A stretch of 64,000 nucleotides of DNA from an uncultured Clostridia bacterium (GTDB taxonomy: Bacteria; Bacillota; Clostridia; TANB77; CAG-508), in contig CANQVJ010000002.1 of the NCBI GenBank assembly GCA_947627295.1, forward strand, positions 1-64,000. Reading direction: 5' to 3'. Every line of letters begins with the position of its first letter. The first letter of the stretch is position 1. The translations under genes were made by a program, and so were the position numbers. The notes below the pieces were generated by a model. It saw only the letters and a list, made by a program, of their open reading frames with translations, had not been told where the DNA came from and made no database searches. This document shows positions 40,006 to 51,200 of the stretch, one piece after another.

Positions 40006-41053
40006 ATGTTAAAAAAAATCTTTACTACTTTTATGGTTTTTGTTTTCTTACCATGGAGTTTTATTTTTGCTGACGATATTTCTGTTAGCTCTGATTTAAT
40101 TGAAGCTAATAGTTCTTTAGTTACAGATTGTTTATCAACTGTGGAAAACACATCTTCTCCACCTTCTATTAATTCTCGCTCAGCTGTTGTTATTGAAAGA
40201 AATACTGGCACTATTTTATTTGGAAAAAATGAACATGCTCAAGTTAAAATGGCTTCTACTACTAAAATTATGACTGCTTTAATTGTTATAGAAAATTGCA
40301 ATTTGACTGATGATGTTGTTGTTTCAAAAAAAGCTGCTTCAACGGGTGGGTCCCGTCTTGGCCTAAGGGAAAATGATAAAGTTTCTGTACAAGATTTGCT
40401 TTATGGACTTATGCTTCTTTCTGGAAACGACACGGCCGTCGCCCTTGCAGAACATGTTGGCGGCAGTATTGATCGGTTTTGCAGATTTAATGAATTCTAA
40501 GGCTAAGGATTTAGGGCTTACTAATACGAGTTTTAAAACACCCCATGGCCTTGATAAAGAAGGGCATTACACAACAGCCTATGAGCTGGCAATGCTTACA
40601 AACTATGCTTTGAATAACGAAACTTTTTATAATCTTGTGGGAACTAAAACAGCCAATGTTACTATTAATGGGAATTACAGGGTAGTTAGCAATACTAACG
40701 AGCTTTTGGGAAATTTGGACGGAGTTTATGGAGTTAAAACAGGTTTTACAAATGGTGCTAATAGATGCTTAGTTTCTAGTTGTAAGCGAAATAATCTTGA
40801 TATTATTTGTGTTGTGCTTGGAGCCGATACTAAGAAATTTAGAACAAATGACAGCATCCAGTTGATTGAATATTGTTTTTCTAATTTTTCTTGTTTTGAT
40901 ATTTTTAATAAATTTGATAATTGGTATGAAGATAATAAGAAGGATTTTAAAACTTATGCAGCTTCTAAACCCTATCAGTTTGAAAGAAATACAGTGCAGA
41001 AGAAAGGGATTCTAAATTACTTTTTTGACATGTTAAAAAAGCTACCTGTGTAA
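40006..41053 (+). CDS. dacA: D-alanyl-D-alanine carboxypeptidase (S11, DacA/DacF type), +1 frameshift
   Basis: Signal peptide (about 1-22), then the penicillin-binding active site S84-T-T-K87, the S139-G-N triad (LLSGNDTAVALAEH) and, after the shift, K-T-G in GVKTGFTNGANRC. It trims the terminal D-Ala of peptidoglycan stem peptides. Codons 1-156 end at D-156; codon 157 is CGG at 40474. Skipping C gives GFADLMNSKAKDLGL, the family's MN-x-KA-x-LG segment. The span of 1048 nt has one extra base; the product is 348 residues. This is the only shifted gene on the + strand, so the event follows the coding strand. A GGAGGG-type site precedes the ATG. Confidence 0.9.
40474..40476 (+). other. Putative +1 frameshift codon CGG in dacA (codon 157)
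   Basis: Reads ATT GAT CGG TTT TGC; skipping C gives ATT GAT GGT TTT GCA GAT TTA ATG. The unshifted frame stops after 9 codons. Confidence 0.83.
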
Positions 41054-41065
41054 AGTAGCTTTTTT
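41035..41065. terminator. Bidirectional terminator between dacA and acpP
   Basis: Perfect 11-bp repeat AAAAAAGCTAC / GTAGCTTTTTT around a 9-nt loop; it serves dacA (+) and acpP (-). Confidence 0.9.
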
Positions 41066-41084
41066 ATATTTTCGTAAACAATTA

Positions 41085-41327
41085 CTATTTTGTATTTTCT
41101 TTTATGTATTCTACTACATCTTGAACTGTTACTACTTTTTCTGCATCTGAATCAGGAATTTCAATATCAAATTCTTCTTCTAATGCCATTATTAGTTCAA
41201 CAATATCAAGAGAATCTGCACCTAAATCATCAATGAAAGATGCTTCCATAGTTATAGATGATTCTGAAACACCTAATTGTTCAACTATGATTTCTTTTAC
41301 CTTTTCTAAAACTTCTTCTGAACTCAT
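41085..41327 (-). CDS. acpP: Acyl carrier protein
   Basis: 80 residues, acidic. The phosphopantetheine serine lies in [21 protein letters not shown], followed by [19 protein letters not shown]. It carries growing fatty acids. An AGGAGGTGA ribosome site precedes the ATG. It lies downstream of plsX, its partner in phospholipid synthesis, with a 150-nt gap. Confidence 0.97.
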   Translation of the reverse strand: MSSEEVLEKVKEIIVEQLGVSESSITMEASFIDDLGADSLDIVELIMALEEEFDIEIPDSDAEKVVTVQDVVEYIKENTK

Positions 41328-41478
41328 TAGAGTTCACCTCCTCTCAAGTTTGTTCTTTGTATTTGTTTGACTCTTTTTAACATCATACATCATTTATAAT
41401 ATATGTTATTACTTTTGTCAAGTGATTTTTAAAAATTTTAGACCATTTGTTCAAATTTTAATTTTTGTATTTTGTAAA

Positions 41479-42516
41479 CTATTCTTGTTTCTCGCTTTTC
41501 AAGCGGTTTTCAAACTCTTCTTTCATTTTATCTACTGCTTCATTTTCTACAAATTTTTCTGCCTGGATTATTGTATATTCAAATAATTTTGCATCACTAC
41601 TACCATGTGCTTTTACAACTGGTTTTTTTACTCCTAAGAATAACGCTCCCCCATATACTTTATAATCCATTTTGCCTGCAAATTTGTTGATTGCTGGAAG
41701 CGACGGAAGCGCCGCTATTTTAGTTATTATATTCTCTTTTAGTGTTTCTGTTAGGGTATCTTTTATAAATCTTCCCAACCCTTCTGTTACTTTTAATAAA
41801 ACATTTCCTGTAAATCCGTCTGTAACTACTGCATCAATTTCTCCAGTAAACACATCTCTTCCTTCCATATTTCCAACAAAGTTTATTCCTAATTCTTCTG
41901 ATTTTTCTTTTAATAATTGATAACTTTCTTTTATTATTTCATTACCCTTGTTTTCTTCTGTACCAATGTTTAATAAACCTACTCTTGGACTTTTTATTTT
42001 ATATGTGTTTTTCAAATATGTACTTGCCATTTGTGCAAATTGCAATAGATTTATTGGCTTACAGTTTGTGTTTGAACCAGCATCTATTAATAATACTTGG
42101 CTGTGGTAAGCTGGAAGCATACCGGCTAGTGCTGGCCTATCTACTCCTTTAATTCTTCCTACTAATAGAGTTGCTCCTGTAAGTAATGCCCCAGAGTTTC
42201 CTGCAGATATGAATACATCTCCTTCATCTTCTTTTAACATTTTGAAACCTACTACCATTGAGGAATTCTTTTTTCTTTTTATTGCAAGTGTTGGTATATC
42301 ACACATTTCAATTATTTCTTCTGCATTTTTTATTGATAGCCTTTTTGATATTTCTTCTATTTCTTTTCCCGATATTTCTTTTATTTTGTTTCTTATAACT
42401 TCTTCTTTTCCAACAAGCACTATTTCTGCTTTGATTTTGTTTATTGTGTTTAACGCTCCCTTAATTGGTGCTTCTGGTGCATTATCTCCACCCATTGCAT
42501 CTAATATAATTTTCAT
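41479..42516 (-). CDS. plsX: Acyl-ACP:phosphate acyltransferase PlsX
   Basis: 345 residues. Converts acyl-ACP to acyl-phosphate for phosphatidic acid synthesis. Typical start MKIILDAMGGDNAPEAPIKGA; ISAGNSGALLTGATLLVGRIKGVDRPAL, DAGSNTNCKP, NIGTEENKGN and TDGFTGNVLLKVTEG are all present. It is a soluble, membrane-associated enzyme. It precedes acpP in the transcription direction; fapR and fabD are not visible next to it. Confidence 0.96.
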   Translation of the reverse strand: MKIILDAMGGDNAPEAPIKGALNTINKIKAEIVLVGKEEVIRNKIKEISGKEIEEISKRLSIKNAEEIIEMCDIPTLAIKRKKNSSMVVGFKMLKEDEGDVFISAGNSGALLTGATLLVGRIKGVDRPALAGMLPAYHSQVLLIDAGSNTNCKPINLLQFAQMASTYLKNTYKIKSPRVGLLNIGTEENKGNEIIKESYQLLKEKSEELGINFVGNMEGRDVFTGEIDAVVTDGFTGNVLLKVTEGLGRFIKDTLTETLKENIITKIAALPSLPAINKFAGKMDYKVYGGALFLGVKKPVVKAHGSSDAKLFEYTIIQAEKFVENEAVDKMKEEFENRLKSEKQE

Positions 42517-42621
42517 AGTGTGTTCCTCCTGCTACTATTCTATTACAAAACTATTAAGATTACAAGTAAAATTATAAAAAATATGGACTTTATTTCAAAC
42601 TAGAGTAGGAAAAGCAAAAAA

Positions 42622-42651
42622 ATAAGAGCTACAATTTCTTGTAACTCTTAT
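42622..42651 (-). terminator. Terminator of the str operon
   Basis: 13-bp stem ATAAGAG-TACAA / TTGTA-CTCTTAT with one wobble, short loop and a T-run on the minus strand, 17 nt after the tuf stop. Confidence 0.9.
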
Positions 42652-42668
42652 ATCCGTTAGTTTTTTTA

Positions 42669-43871
42669 TTACTCTACGATTTCAGCAACTACACCAGAAC
42701 CTACTGTTCTACCACCTTCACGGATAGCGAATCTTAGTCCTTTTTCAATAGCGATTGGTGTAATTAATTCGATTGTCATGTTTACATTGTCACCAGGCAT
42801 AACCATTTCTGTTCCAGCTTCTAGTTCAATAACACCTGTAACGTCTGTTGTTCTAAAGTAGAATTGTGGTCTGTAACCATTGAAGAATGGTTTATGTCTT
42901 CCACCTTCTTCTTTAGTTAGAGCGTATACTTGTGCTTTGAATTTTGTATGTGGATTGATTGTTCCTGGAGCTGCAAGTACTTGACCTCTTTCAATTTCTT
43001 TTCTATCAATACCTCTTAGTAATGCTCCGATATTATCTCCAGCTTCAGCTTGATCTAATATTTTTCTGAACATTTCTACACCAGTAATTGTAGTTTTCTT
43101 TCTTTCAGTAGTTAAACCGATGATTTCAACTTCATCTCCAACTTTAACTTCTCCTCTTTCTACTCTACCTGTAGCAACTGTTCCTCTACCAGTAATTGTG
43201 AATACATCTTCAACTGGCATTAGGAATGGTTGATCAATAGGTCTTTCTGGTGTTGGGATATAGCTATCTATAGCGTCTAATAATTCTTTGATTGGAGCGT
43301 AAACTTCATCATTAGGATCATTAGAACCACTTTCTAATACTTTTAGAGAAGATCCTTTTACGATTGGAATTTCATCTCCAGGGAAATCATAGCTTGATAA
43401 TAAGTCTCTAACTTCCATTTCAACTAATTCTAATAATTCTGGATCGTCTACCATATCTGTTTTGTTTAGATATACAACGATGTATTTAACACCAACTTGT
43501 CTAGCAAGTAGGATGTGCTCTCTTGTTTGAGGCATAGGTCCATCAGCTGCAGAAACAACTAGAACTGCTCCATCCATTTGAGCTGCACCTGTGATCATGT
43601 TTTTAACATAATCTGCGTGACCTGGGCAGTCAACGTGTGCATAATGTCTTTTTTCTGTTTCATATTCAACGTGAGCTGTGTTGATTGTGATTCCTCTAGC
43701 TTTTTCTTCTGGTGCTCCGTCGATTTGATCATAAGCTTCATATTGAGCTTGACCTAGTAATGATAAATATTTTGTAATAGCTGCTGTTGTAGTAGTTTTT
43801 CCGTGGTCTACGTGACCGATTGTACCAATGTTTACATGTGGTTTTGTTCTTTCAAATTTAGCTTTTGCCAT
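42669..43871 (-). CDS. tuf: Elongation factor Tu
   Basis: 400 residues. GTPase motifs [39 protein letters not shown] and NKTDMVDD; domain 2 with [13 protein letters not shown] and domain 3 ending in [17 protein letters not shown]. It delivers aminoacyl-tRNA to the ribosome. It is the last gene of the str operon after fusA, with 123 nt between. Codon use is strongly biased (AGA for Arg, no CGG seen), as expected for very high expression. Confidence 0.98.
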   Translation of the reverse strand: MAKAKFERTKPHVNIGTIGHVDHGKTTTTAAITKYLSLLGQAQYEAYDQIDGAPEEKARGITINTAHVEYETEKRHYAHVDCPGHADYVKNMITGAAQMDGAVLVVSAADGPMPQTREHILLARQVGVKYIVVYLNKTDMVDDPELLELVEMEVRDLLSSYDFPGDEIPIVKGSSLKVLESGSNDPNDEVYAPIKELLDAIDSYIPTPERPIDQPFLMPVEDVFTITGRGTVATGRVERGEVKVGDEVEIIGLTTERKKTTITGVEMFRKILDQAEAGDNIGALLRGIDRKEIERGQVLAAPGTINPHTKFKAQVYALTKEEGGRHKPFFNGYRPQFYFRTTDVTGVIELEAGTEMVMPGDNVNMTIELITPIAIEKGLRFAIREGGRTVGSGVVAEIVE

Positions 43872-43994
43872 TTTTGAATTCCTCCTTAAATTTATATTTT
43901 TTTAAAGTTAATAACTATTTTTATCACTTGCTATTCTATAACATTTTTGCTAAAAAAGCAAGTACTTTACAAGAATTTTACAAAATGATTACAA

Positions 43995-46079
43995 TTAATC
44001 TTCTTTTTTACCTCTTGTAGCAACAATTTGATCTAGTACTGATTTTGGAACTTCTTCATAGAAAGCTGGTTCCATTGAATAAGTACCTCTACCTTGTGTT
44101 CTAGAACGAAGGTCTGTTGCATAACCAAACATTTCTGAAAGTGGAATATATGACTTAATTTCTTGCATTCCGTCTACACTTTCCATTCCTTCCATTCTAC
44201 CTCTTCTTGCATTAACATCTCCAATAACATCTCCCATGTATTCTTCTGGAACTGTGATGTCAACTCTCATTATTGGTTCTAGTATTACGGATTTAGCTTG
44301 TTTACATCCGTCTTTGAATGCCATAGATGCTGCTATTTTAAATGCCATTTCTGAAGAGTCTACTTCGTGGTAAGAACCGTCTACTAATGTTACTTTAAAG
44401 TCAATAACTGGATATCCGGCAAGCACACCGCTTTCAGCTGCTTCCCTCATACCTTGTTCAATTGGCTTAATGTATTCTTTAGGAACTGCTCCACCAACGA
44501 TTTTACTTTCAAATTCAATTCCTGAACCTGGTTCAAGTGGTTCCATTTCAAACCAAACATCACCATATTGACCTTTACCACCAGATTGACGAATGAATTT
44601 TCCTTGAACTTTAACTTTATTTCTAATTGTTTCTTTGTAAGCAACTTGTGGTTTACCTACATTACACTCAACTTTGAATTCTCTTTTTAGTCTGTCTACG
44701 ATAATGTCTAAGTGTAATTCACCCATTCCGGCAATAATTGTTTGGCCAGTTTCATGGTTTGTGTATGCTTTAAATGTTGGGTCTTCTTCAGCTAGTTTTG
44801 CTAATGCTATACCCATTTTTTCTTGAGCTACTTTATCTTTTGGCTCAATTGCTATATCGATAACTGGCTCTGGGAATTCCATAGATTCAAGGATTATTGG
44901 GTGGTCTACATCGCATAAAGTATCACCTGTACCTACTTCTTTTAATCCTACGGCTGCAACGATATCACCTGTGTAAACCTTATCTATATCTTCTCTATGG
45001 TTTGAGTGCATTTGCAATATTCTACCTATTCTCTCTTTTTTGTCCTTAGTTGCATTTAGCACTGTTGAACCTGAATCTAAAGTTCCTGAATATACTCTCA
45101 TGAAGCATAATTTTCCTACAAATGGGTCTGTAGCAATTTTAAATGCTAGAGCTGAGAAAGGTTCACTATCTGAAGTTTTTCTTTCTACTTCATTTCCGTC
45201 TTCATCTACACCTTTGATGTTTGGTACATCTAATGGAGATGGCATGAAGTCAACAATTGCGTTTAATAGTTCTTGTACACCTTTGTTCTTATATGAAGAA
45301 CCGCATGTAACTGTAACTAATTTGTTTGAAATTGTTCCTAAACGCAAACCGCGTTTAATTTCTTCTTCAGTTAGTTCTTCTCCTTCAAGATATTTCATCA
45401 TTAATTCTTCATCTTGCTCTGCTGCTGCTTCAATCATTTTTTCTCTATATTCTTGTGCTTGTGCTTTTAAGTCATCAGGAATTTCTGTTTCTTCTATTTC
45501 TTTTCCAAGATCGTCTTTATGAATAAATGCTTTCATTTTTATTAAGTCTACAATTCCTTTGAATTGATCTTCACTACCAATTGGTAATTGGATTGGAACA
45601 CCATTTGCGCGAAGTCTTGTTTTAAGTTGATCTACGCATAAGAAGAAATCTGCTCCTGTAATATCCATTTTATTTACATATACCATTCTTGGTACTTCAT
45701 ATTTATCAGCTTGTCTCCAAACTGTTTCTGTTTGTGGTTGAACACCACCTTTTGCAGCAAGTACTGCAACTGAACCGTCTAATACTTTTAGAGATCTTTG
45801 AACCTCTACTGTGAAGTCAACATGGCCTGGGGTATCAATGATATTGATTCTGTTGTTTTTCCAGAAACATGTTGTGGCAGCTGAAGTAATTGTTATTCCT
45901 CTTTCTTGTTCTTGTTCCATCCAGTCCATAGTGGCAGCTCCTTCATGAACTTCCCCTATTTTATGAGTTTTTCCTGTATAGAACAAAATTCTTTCAGTTG
46001 TTGTTGTTTTACCGGCATCAATATGTGCCATTATTCCTATATTCCTTGTTCTTTCTAGTGGATATGCTCTTCCTGCCAT
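43995..46079 (-). CDS. fusA: Elongation factor G
   Basis: 694 residues. GTPase motifs [40 protein letters not shown] and [10 protein letters not shown]; the domain IV and V segments [11 protein letters not shown] and [10 protein letters not shown] are intact. It drives translocation. It starts 290 nt after rpsG, an unusually wide gap for the str operon that holds two structured repeats. Confidence 0.98.
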   Translation of the reverse strand: MAGRAYPLERTRNIGIMAHIDAGKTTTTERILFYTGKTHKIGEVHEGAATMDWMEQEQERGITITSAATTCFWKNNRINIIDTPGHVDFTVEVQRSLKVLDGSVAVLAAKGGVQPQTETVWRQADKYEVPRMVYVNKMDITGADFFLCVDQLKTRLRANGVPIQLPIGSEDQFKGIVDLIKMKAFIHKDDLGKEIEETEIPDDLKAQAQEYREKMIEAAAEQDEELMMKYLEGEELTEEEIKRGLRLGTISNKLVTVTCGSSYKNKGVQELLNAIVDFMPSPLDVPNIKGVDEDGNEVERKTSDSEPFSALAFKIATDPFVGKLCFMRVYSGTLDSGSTVLNATKDKKERIGRILQMHSNHREDIDKVYTGDIVAAVGLKEVGTGDTLCDVDHPIILESMEFPEPVIDIAIEPKDKVAQEKMGIALAKLAEEDPTFKAYTNHETGQTIIAGMGELHLDIIVDRLKREFKVECNVGKPQVAYKETIRNKVKVQGKFIRQSGGKGQYGDVWFEMEPLEPGSGIEFESKIVGGAVPKEYIKPIEQGMREAAESGVLAGYPVIDFKVTLVDGSYHEVDSSEMAFKIAASMAFKDGCKQAKSVILEPIMRVDITVPEEYMGDVIGDVNARRGRMEGMESVDGMQEIKSYIPLSEMFGYATDLRSRTQGRGTYSMEPAFYEEVPKSVLDQIVATRGKKED

Positions 46080-46130
46080 TTTTTATTTTCCTCCTCTCAT
46101 TTCCTTTGTTAAACTTTTTTTAATTTTGAT

Positions 46131-46237
46131 TAGAAATGGTGAGATACGGATTTTGCTAGTCGACCCAGGACGAAAATGTACTTTGTGTACATTGAGGTCT
46201 GGGGAGACGAAGTAAAATTCGTAGATTGCCGTTTCTA
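46131..46237 (-). ncRNA. Structured intergenic RNA element, copy A
   Basis: About 107 nt between rpsG and fusA. On the minus strand an outer stem TAGAAACGG / CCATTTCTA encloses GCAATCT, a second stem TACG.ATTTT / AAAAT.CGTA, and an inner hairpin with a GTAC-ACAAA-GTAC core and a CCTGGG strand. Copy B next to it repeats the same plan with different stem bases that still pair, which points to conserved RNA structure rather than a DNA repeat. Function unknown; r-protein feedback or processing are options. Confidence 0.5.
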
Positions 46238-46247
46238 ATTAAATCGA

Positions 46248-46369
46248 TTTTCATCAAAAGTGATAAGATGTGCGTTTTTGTCATTTGACCCAAGATGAAG
46301 GCGTACTTTCTGTACGTCGAAGTTTGGGTCAGATGTCTAAAACGTGCAGATTGTTGCTTTTCATGAAAA
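46248..46369 (-). ncRNA. Structured intergenic RNA element, copy B
   Basis: About 122 nt, ending 3 nt from the rpsG stop. Outer stem TTTTCATGAAAAG / CTTTTGATGAAAA (one mismatch), then CAATCTG, a stem GCACGTTTT / AAAACGC with mismatches, and an inner hairpin GACCCAA / TTGGGTC capped by GTACAGAAAGTAC. Same architecture as copy A, in tandem. Confidence 0.5.
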
Positions 46370-46371
46370 TC

Positions 46372-46872
<501 letters not shown>

Positions 46873-46879
46873 TTAATTT

Positions 46880-47060
46880 AAGTATTTAGGTACTCTGGAA
46901 AGTTTTACTTTCCCGTATAGTGCTTATCTATTCTAAATTTAAGCACCGCTAAATTGTAGAACTCAAGCACTAACTTGTTTTGCTTGTAAACGAAGCAAAT
47001 TAGGTATATTGTGCATTTTTATAAACTGCTATGAGGCAGTTATTTAAAATGTGCAAGATG
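46880..47060 (-). other. Structured rpsL-rpsG spacer
   Basis: A 237-nt gap without a gene, rich in hairpins on the minus strand: TGCACATTTTAAATAACTGC pairs with a mirrored strand (47012-47055), TTGCTTCGTTTACAAGCAA folds on itself, AGTGCTT pairs with AAGCACT, and GGAAAGTAAAACTTTCC folds just before rpsG. The first hairpin's TGCAC-TTTT / AAAAA-GCA ends resemble the second stem of copies A and B. A regulatory RNA is likely; its ligand or protein is unknown. Confidence 0.5.
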
Positions 47061-47079
47061 CCTGATTTCATTCGATTTA

Positions 47080-47493
47080 CTATTTTTTTGGTTTTTTTGC
47101 TCCGTATTTTGAACGTGCTTGCATCCTATCTTTAACTCCAGCTGTATCAAGTGTTCCTCTAATTATGTGGTATCTAACACCTGGAAGGTCTTTAACTCTA
47201 CCACCCCTAATTAGAACAACGCTGTGCTCTTGTAGGTTGTGCCCTATACCTGGAATATAAGATGTAACTTCATAACCGTTTGAAAGTCTAACCCTAGCTA
47301 CTTTTCTTAGAGCTGAGTTTGGCTTCTTTGGTGTAACTGTTTTAACTACTGTGCATACTCCTCTTTTTTGTGGAGATCTATCATTTGTTAATCTCTTATT
47401 TTTAGAGTTCCACCCATGTTGAAGAGCTGGTGAGTTAGATTTTGTTACTGAAGTTTTTCTACCTTTTCTTACTAATTGATTGATTGTTGGCAC
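47080..47493 (-). CDS. rpsL: 30S ribosomal protein S12
   Basis: 137 residues. [13 protein letters not shown] start, [20 protein letters not shown] with the streptomycin-site lysine, [30 protein letters not shown]. It is the decoding-centre protein. The start is GTG behind AGGAGGTGA, as in rpsG. It opens the str operon rpsL-rpsG-fusA-tuf. Confidence 0.98.
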   Translation of the reverse strand: MPTINQLVRKGRKTSVTKSNSPALQHGWNSKNKRLTNDRSPQKRGVCTVVKTVTPKKPNSALRKVARVRLSNGYEVTSYIPGIGHNLQEHSVVLIRGGRVKDLPGVRYHIIRGTLDTAGVKDRMQARSKYGAKKPKK

Positions 47494-47523
47494 TTAAATT
47501 TCACCTCCTATTTAAATATTAAA

Positions 47524-47565
47524 ACCGCTACGGAAATAAGTATTCTAACTATTTTCCATAACGGT
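47524..47565 (-). promoter_or_regulatory. Leader hairpin upstream of rpsL
   Basis: Minus strand ACCGTTATGGAAAATAG pairs with TTATTTCCGTAGCGGT through G-U wobbles and is followed by TTTTAATATTT. It lies about 30 nt before the rpsL start and could end the upstream accessory transcript or attenuate the str operon. Confidence 0.5.
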
Positions 47566-47631
47566 ATCTATTGTATCATTTTTTTTTCAATAAGTCAAGT
47601 ATTTTCCTCAATTTTCCCAATATCCTCTATT

Positions 47632-47757
47632 TTATCTTTCTTCTTGATTTTCTACTTTATCTTTATTTTCATACTTTTTAAATATTTCTATAACTTTTTG
47701 AGCGTTTTCAAATACTTTTTGTTTTTGTTCTTCATATTCTTTGTTTTCATTATACAT
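47632..47757 (-). CDS. Small charged helical protein, unknown function
   Basis: 41 residues: a short, highly charged sequence beginning MYNENKEYEEQKQKVF and ending KVENQEER, predicted to be one long helix. The ATG is preceded by GGGGGA at 7 nt, a good ribosome site, and it lies 15 nt after the end of the 145-residue gene upstream, so it would be the last gene of that transcript. No family recognised; its reality rests on the ribosome site and spacing. Confidence 0.5.
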   Translation of the reverse strand: MYNENKEYEEQKQKVFENAQKVIEIFKKYENKDKVENQEER

Positions 47758-47772
47758 GGCTTATTCCCCCGT

Positions 47773-48210
47773 TCACCTATTAAACAACCTTTTTATAAAT
47801 TCAAAAAATCTAGTAAATATATTTTGCTTTTTGGTTTCTACTTTTACTGGCACATTGTTTTGATATTGATTTGGATTTTTTGTTTTAAATAAATCGTCTA
47901 CATTATATTTTCTTGCTTTTTCTTCCTCGATTTTTTGAATTTCCAATTGGTCTTTTTTTATTAGTTCTTGCTTTTTTTCTTTAGAGCATATAAAATCTCT
48001 ATAGACTAACGCCAATATTCCTTTAGCTCCTTTTGATATGTTTTGGGTATTTATGTTTTTTGAATAATCTATATTGGGTTTATATTCTTTATTCATATTT
48101 TCACAAATTAAGTTTATAAAACTTTTTGGTATCTTTTCATATAGTTTCTTTTCCATATGCATTATAACATCATATGCTTCACTAAAAGAATCCCTTGTTA
48201 TATCAATCAT
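47773..48210 (-). CDS. Small partner protein with amphipathic basic C-terminus
   Basis: 145 residues, not recognised. Helical N-terminus; a conserved-looking YNVDDLFKTK box in the last third; the C-terminus NIFTRFFEFIKRLFNR is an aromatic-basic amphipathic helix, likely to touch membranes. It overlaps the end of the 1018-residue gene by 8 nt (translational coupling). It is a paralogue of the product of 57437-57868, which has YNVDNLFKNK and FIQRFLNKIIEFFKRK at the same places. Confidence 0.75.
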   Translation of the reverse strand: MIDITRDSFSEAYDVIMHMEKKLYEKIPKSFINLICENMNKEYKPNIDYSKNINTQNISKGAKGILALVYRDFICSKEKKQELIKKDQLEIQKIEEEKARKYNVDDLFKTKNPNQYQNNVPVKVETKKQNIFTRFFEFIKRLFNR

Positions 48211-51200
48211 AACCTCTTTCTCCTTCTTTTTCAGTTTGTCTTTCTATAATGCTTCTTATGCTTCCCATAACTTCGTCTCTTTCTGTTGGTGTTAATTCTT
48301 CATAAATTTCCTCTAGCTCTTGTTCTTCGACTTTATCTTTTTTAAATTTTTCATATAACAAACTTCTATTATTCTCATAATATTTCTTTACATTGTTTAG
48401 TTTTTCCCATTTTTCCACATCGTCTTGTTCATAGAAATGTAGGCGATCATTATTTTCTCTTTTTCCAAAATTATAATGTACATCTAATGTTACTTGGTTG
48501 TTTCTTACTTTTTGAGTGATTTCCCTTGCTAGTTCAGTCTTCTCAATTTCATCTGTGGCCCTATCGAATTTTTCTATTAACTCCTCAGTTTTTCTTTCTT
48601 CTTCTTTTATGCATTTATCTACATCAACTACAACTATTGGAATTTTTCCTTCCCAATCGTTATATGCTTGTTTTATATCTTCTAGGTTTTCTATCTTGCC
48701 TTCAATTTTAAATGCAATAATATAATCTGGTTGCTTTTTCTCTCCATTTTGTATTCTTCTATAGTCCATTTCGTTATAAAATGTTGTTTCATTTATTTGC
48801 GTATCTGTATCATTATATACTTCTTTTTCTTTTCTGTGTGCCTCTGATACAAACGCCTCACCCGTAGATGCTATATCAGACGACCCCGACAACATTAGTG
48901 CTTCATCACTCATACTTGAAAATCCATATGCAACATGTGGAATAGGTGCACAACCAATCATATCTTGCCTTATATAGCTTGCACAAAAATGTGGCGAACC
49001 GACCGCTAGTCGATTCCAGTCGACTTTGTAATCTGGAATTTTTTTGTTTCTATCCACATATGGTGCAACAGATGTTACTAACATTTTAAAATCTGTTCCA
49101 GCATCGTAAACATTAAGCCCCTTTAATTCTTCTGCAAGGTCTACTTCTTCTTCGGTTTCGTCTTTTACTTCTATTTGGCTTAGTTCTTCTTGAGACATTT
49201 TTGCTTCGTTTTCAGGGTTGAATAAACCTTCATTATATAATTTTCCGTATTCTGTTTTTAGGTCTCTTTCAAATTTTACCTTGTCAACAAAAAATTCTAT
49301 TTCATTTAAATTATCACTTATTTCTTTTAGTACTTCTTCGTTTTCTGTCAATAAAATAAGCTGGATGCTTTCTACATAATCTTTTAAACCTTTATCTTTT
49401 ATTTTGTGAATACATTTCCCGTATTTTTCTACTATGTTTTCAGCATATTTCATACTGTGACCAAATATTTTTTGAAAGACATATGTTTTCTTTTGCTTTA
49501 TATCAATGTCGCTTTCAAGCATTTCTCTACACTTGTTTTTCTTTATTTCTGAGTAATTCTCTATATCTTCAACTGTTTCTATGTCAAAGTCATTGTCGTC
49601 TTGCATTATTTTTGTTAATTGTTCTAAATTAACATCTTCAAGATTTTCAATGTTCTCTATCAGCTCACTATATTGGTTTTCGCCAATTGTTTCTAATATT
49701 TGATTTGCTAGCACCGACCATTCGTCTGTACCAGTTCTTTCTATATAATTATTTATGCATTTATAGAAAACTTCATATTCTTTATCTGATAATTGTAAAA
49801 TGTTATCTTGTATATCTTCAAAGTTGCTTATGAAATTAATTTTATCTTCTCCCAATGTGTTTATGTATTTTTCGTCTAATAAATCCAAATTAATTTCCAA
49901 TATTACTTCGTTATTTTTTTCATATAATTTCTTTAATGTATTGATTCTTTCTTCGTCTATTCCAAGCTCTCTTAAACCCTTATATACATTTTCTACATTT
50001 TCATATGTTCGTATGATGCTAATCTGGTCTGCTTCGTTTTCAAAATATTTTAAAGCTTCTGACTTTAACTTGTCAGCTTTAATGCTTTTGGCAACTTCGA
50101 CTTTACTTTCTTCTTGCATTTGACTAATTAGTTTTAGCTTGTTTTCGTCTTTTTCTAAACCTTTAGCAATAGTTATTCTGCATTGCTCGTCTTGCAATTC
50201 ATTTATTACTTTTAATTTACTTTCGTCTTCTACTAATTTTTTGGCAATGGTTGTTTTACAATTTTCATCTTGCAACTCACTGATTACTTTTAGTTTGTTC
50301 TCATCTTTTTCTAGCCTTATTGCAGCGGTGCTTTTGTCTTCTTCATGAAACATGGTATCTATAACTTTTAATTTGTTTTCATCTTCTGTTAGAATATCTA
50401 TTACGGCTAGTTTATAATCATAGTTGTAACTTCCTACTAATCTATCACTAAGCTTACCTAACAATTTCATTTTAGTATTATCGTCTTGTAAATTAGATAT
50501 CTTTTCTATGAGGCTTTTTGCTGTTTTTATTTCTTCTATTTGGCCACTTAATTTATCTATAGAATTTATTAGATTTGCTTCGTCTTCAAGAGATAATATT
50601 ATTTCTGCCTTATCATAATCTTCCCTTAATTGGCTAAGTGATTCTACTTTGACCCCTTCGTCTTCCATTGATTGAATTATTTCTAATTTGCCTGTTTCTT
50701 TTTTTACCAAATCTAATGCTTCTAATTTTTTTCTATCATCTTGAAAAGTTGATATTACTTCTTCGTAATAATAATCGTAGAACTCATTTTCTCGTAATGC
50801 TTTTATTTTGCTATCATCACTTTGCAATGTTTTTACCATTTCACTTTTTATATCAAAAGGTATGGTTTCTAGTTGCATAACCTCTAATTTTTCTTTGTCG
50901 CTTTGAAGTGTTTCTATTATTTTTTTCTGGTTTGCTGACGACTCTTTAGCTATTATTTTAATTTTTTCATCAAATTCTAAATTTGCTATATTTTCTATCT
51001 CTTCTTCACTTATTTGTGGTACAAAATCATCCATTCCCATTGACTTACATTTTGAATAATAATATTCTTTGAGTTCTTCTGGGATTTGCGAATTGATGTC
51101 TTGGATAAATTCTTCAAAAACTTCTTCAGATAAATTATCGATAGTAAATTCTTGTAGTTTTTGTTTTAGTTCTTTATTTTTGCACAACTCAATTAATCCG

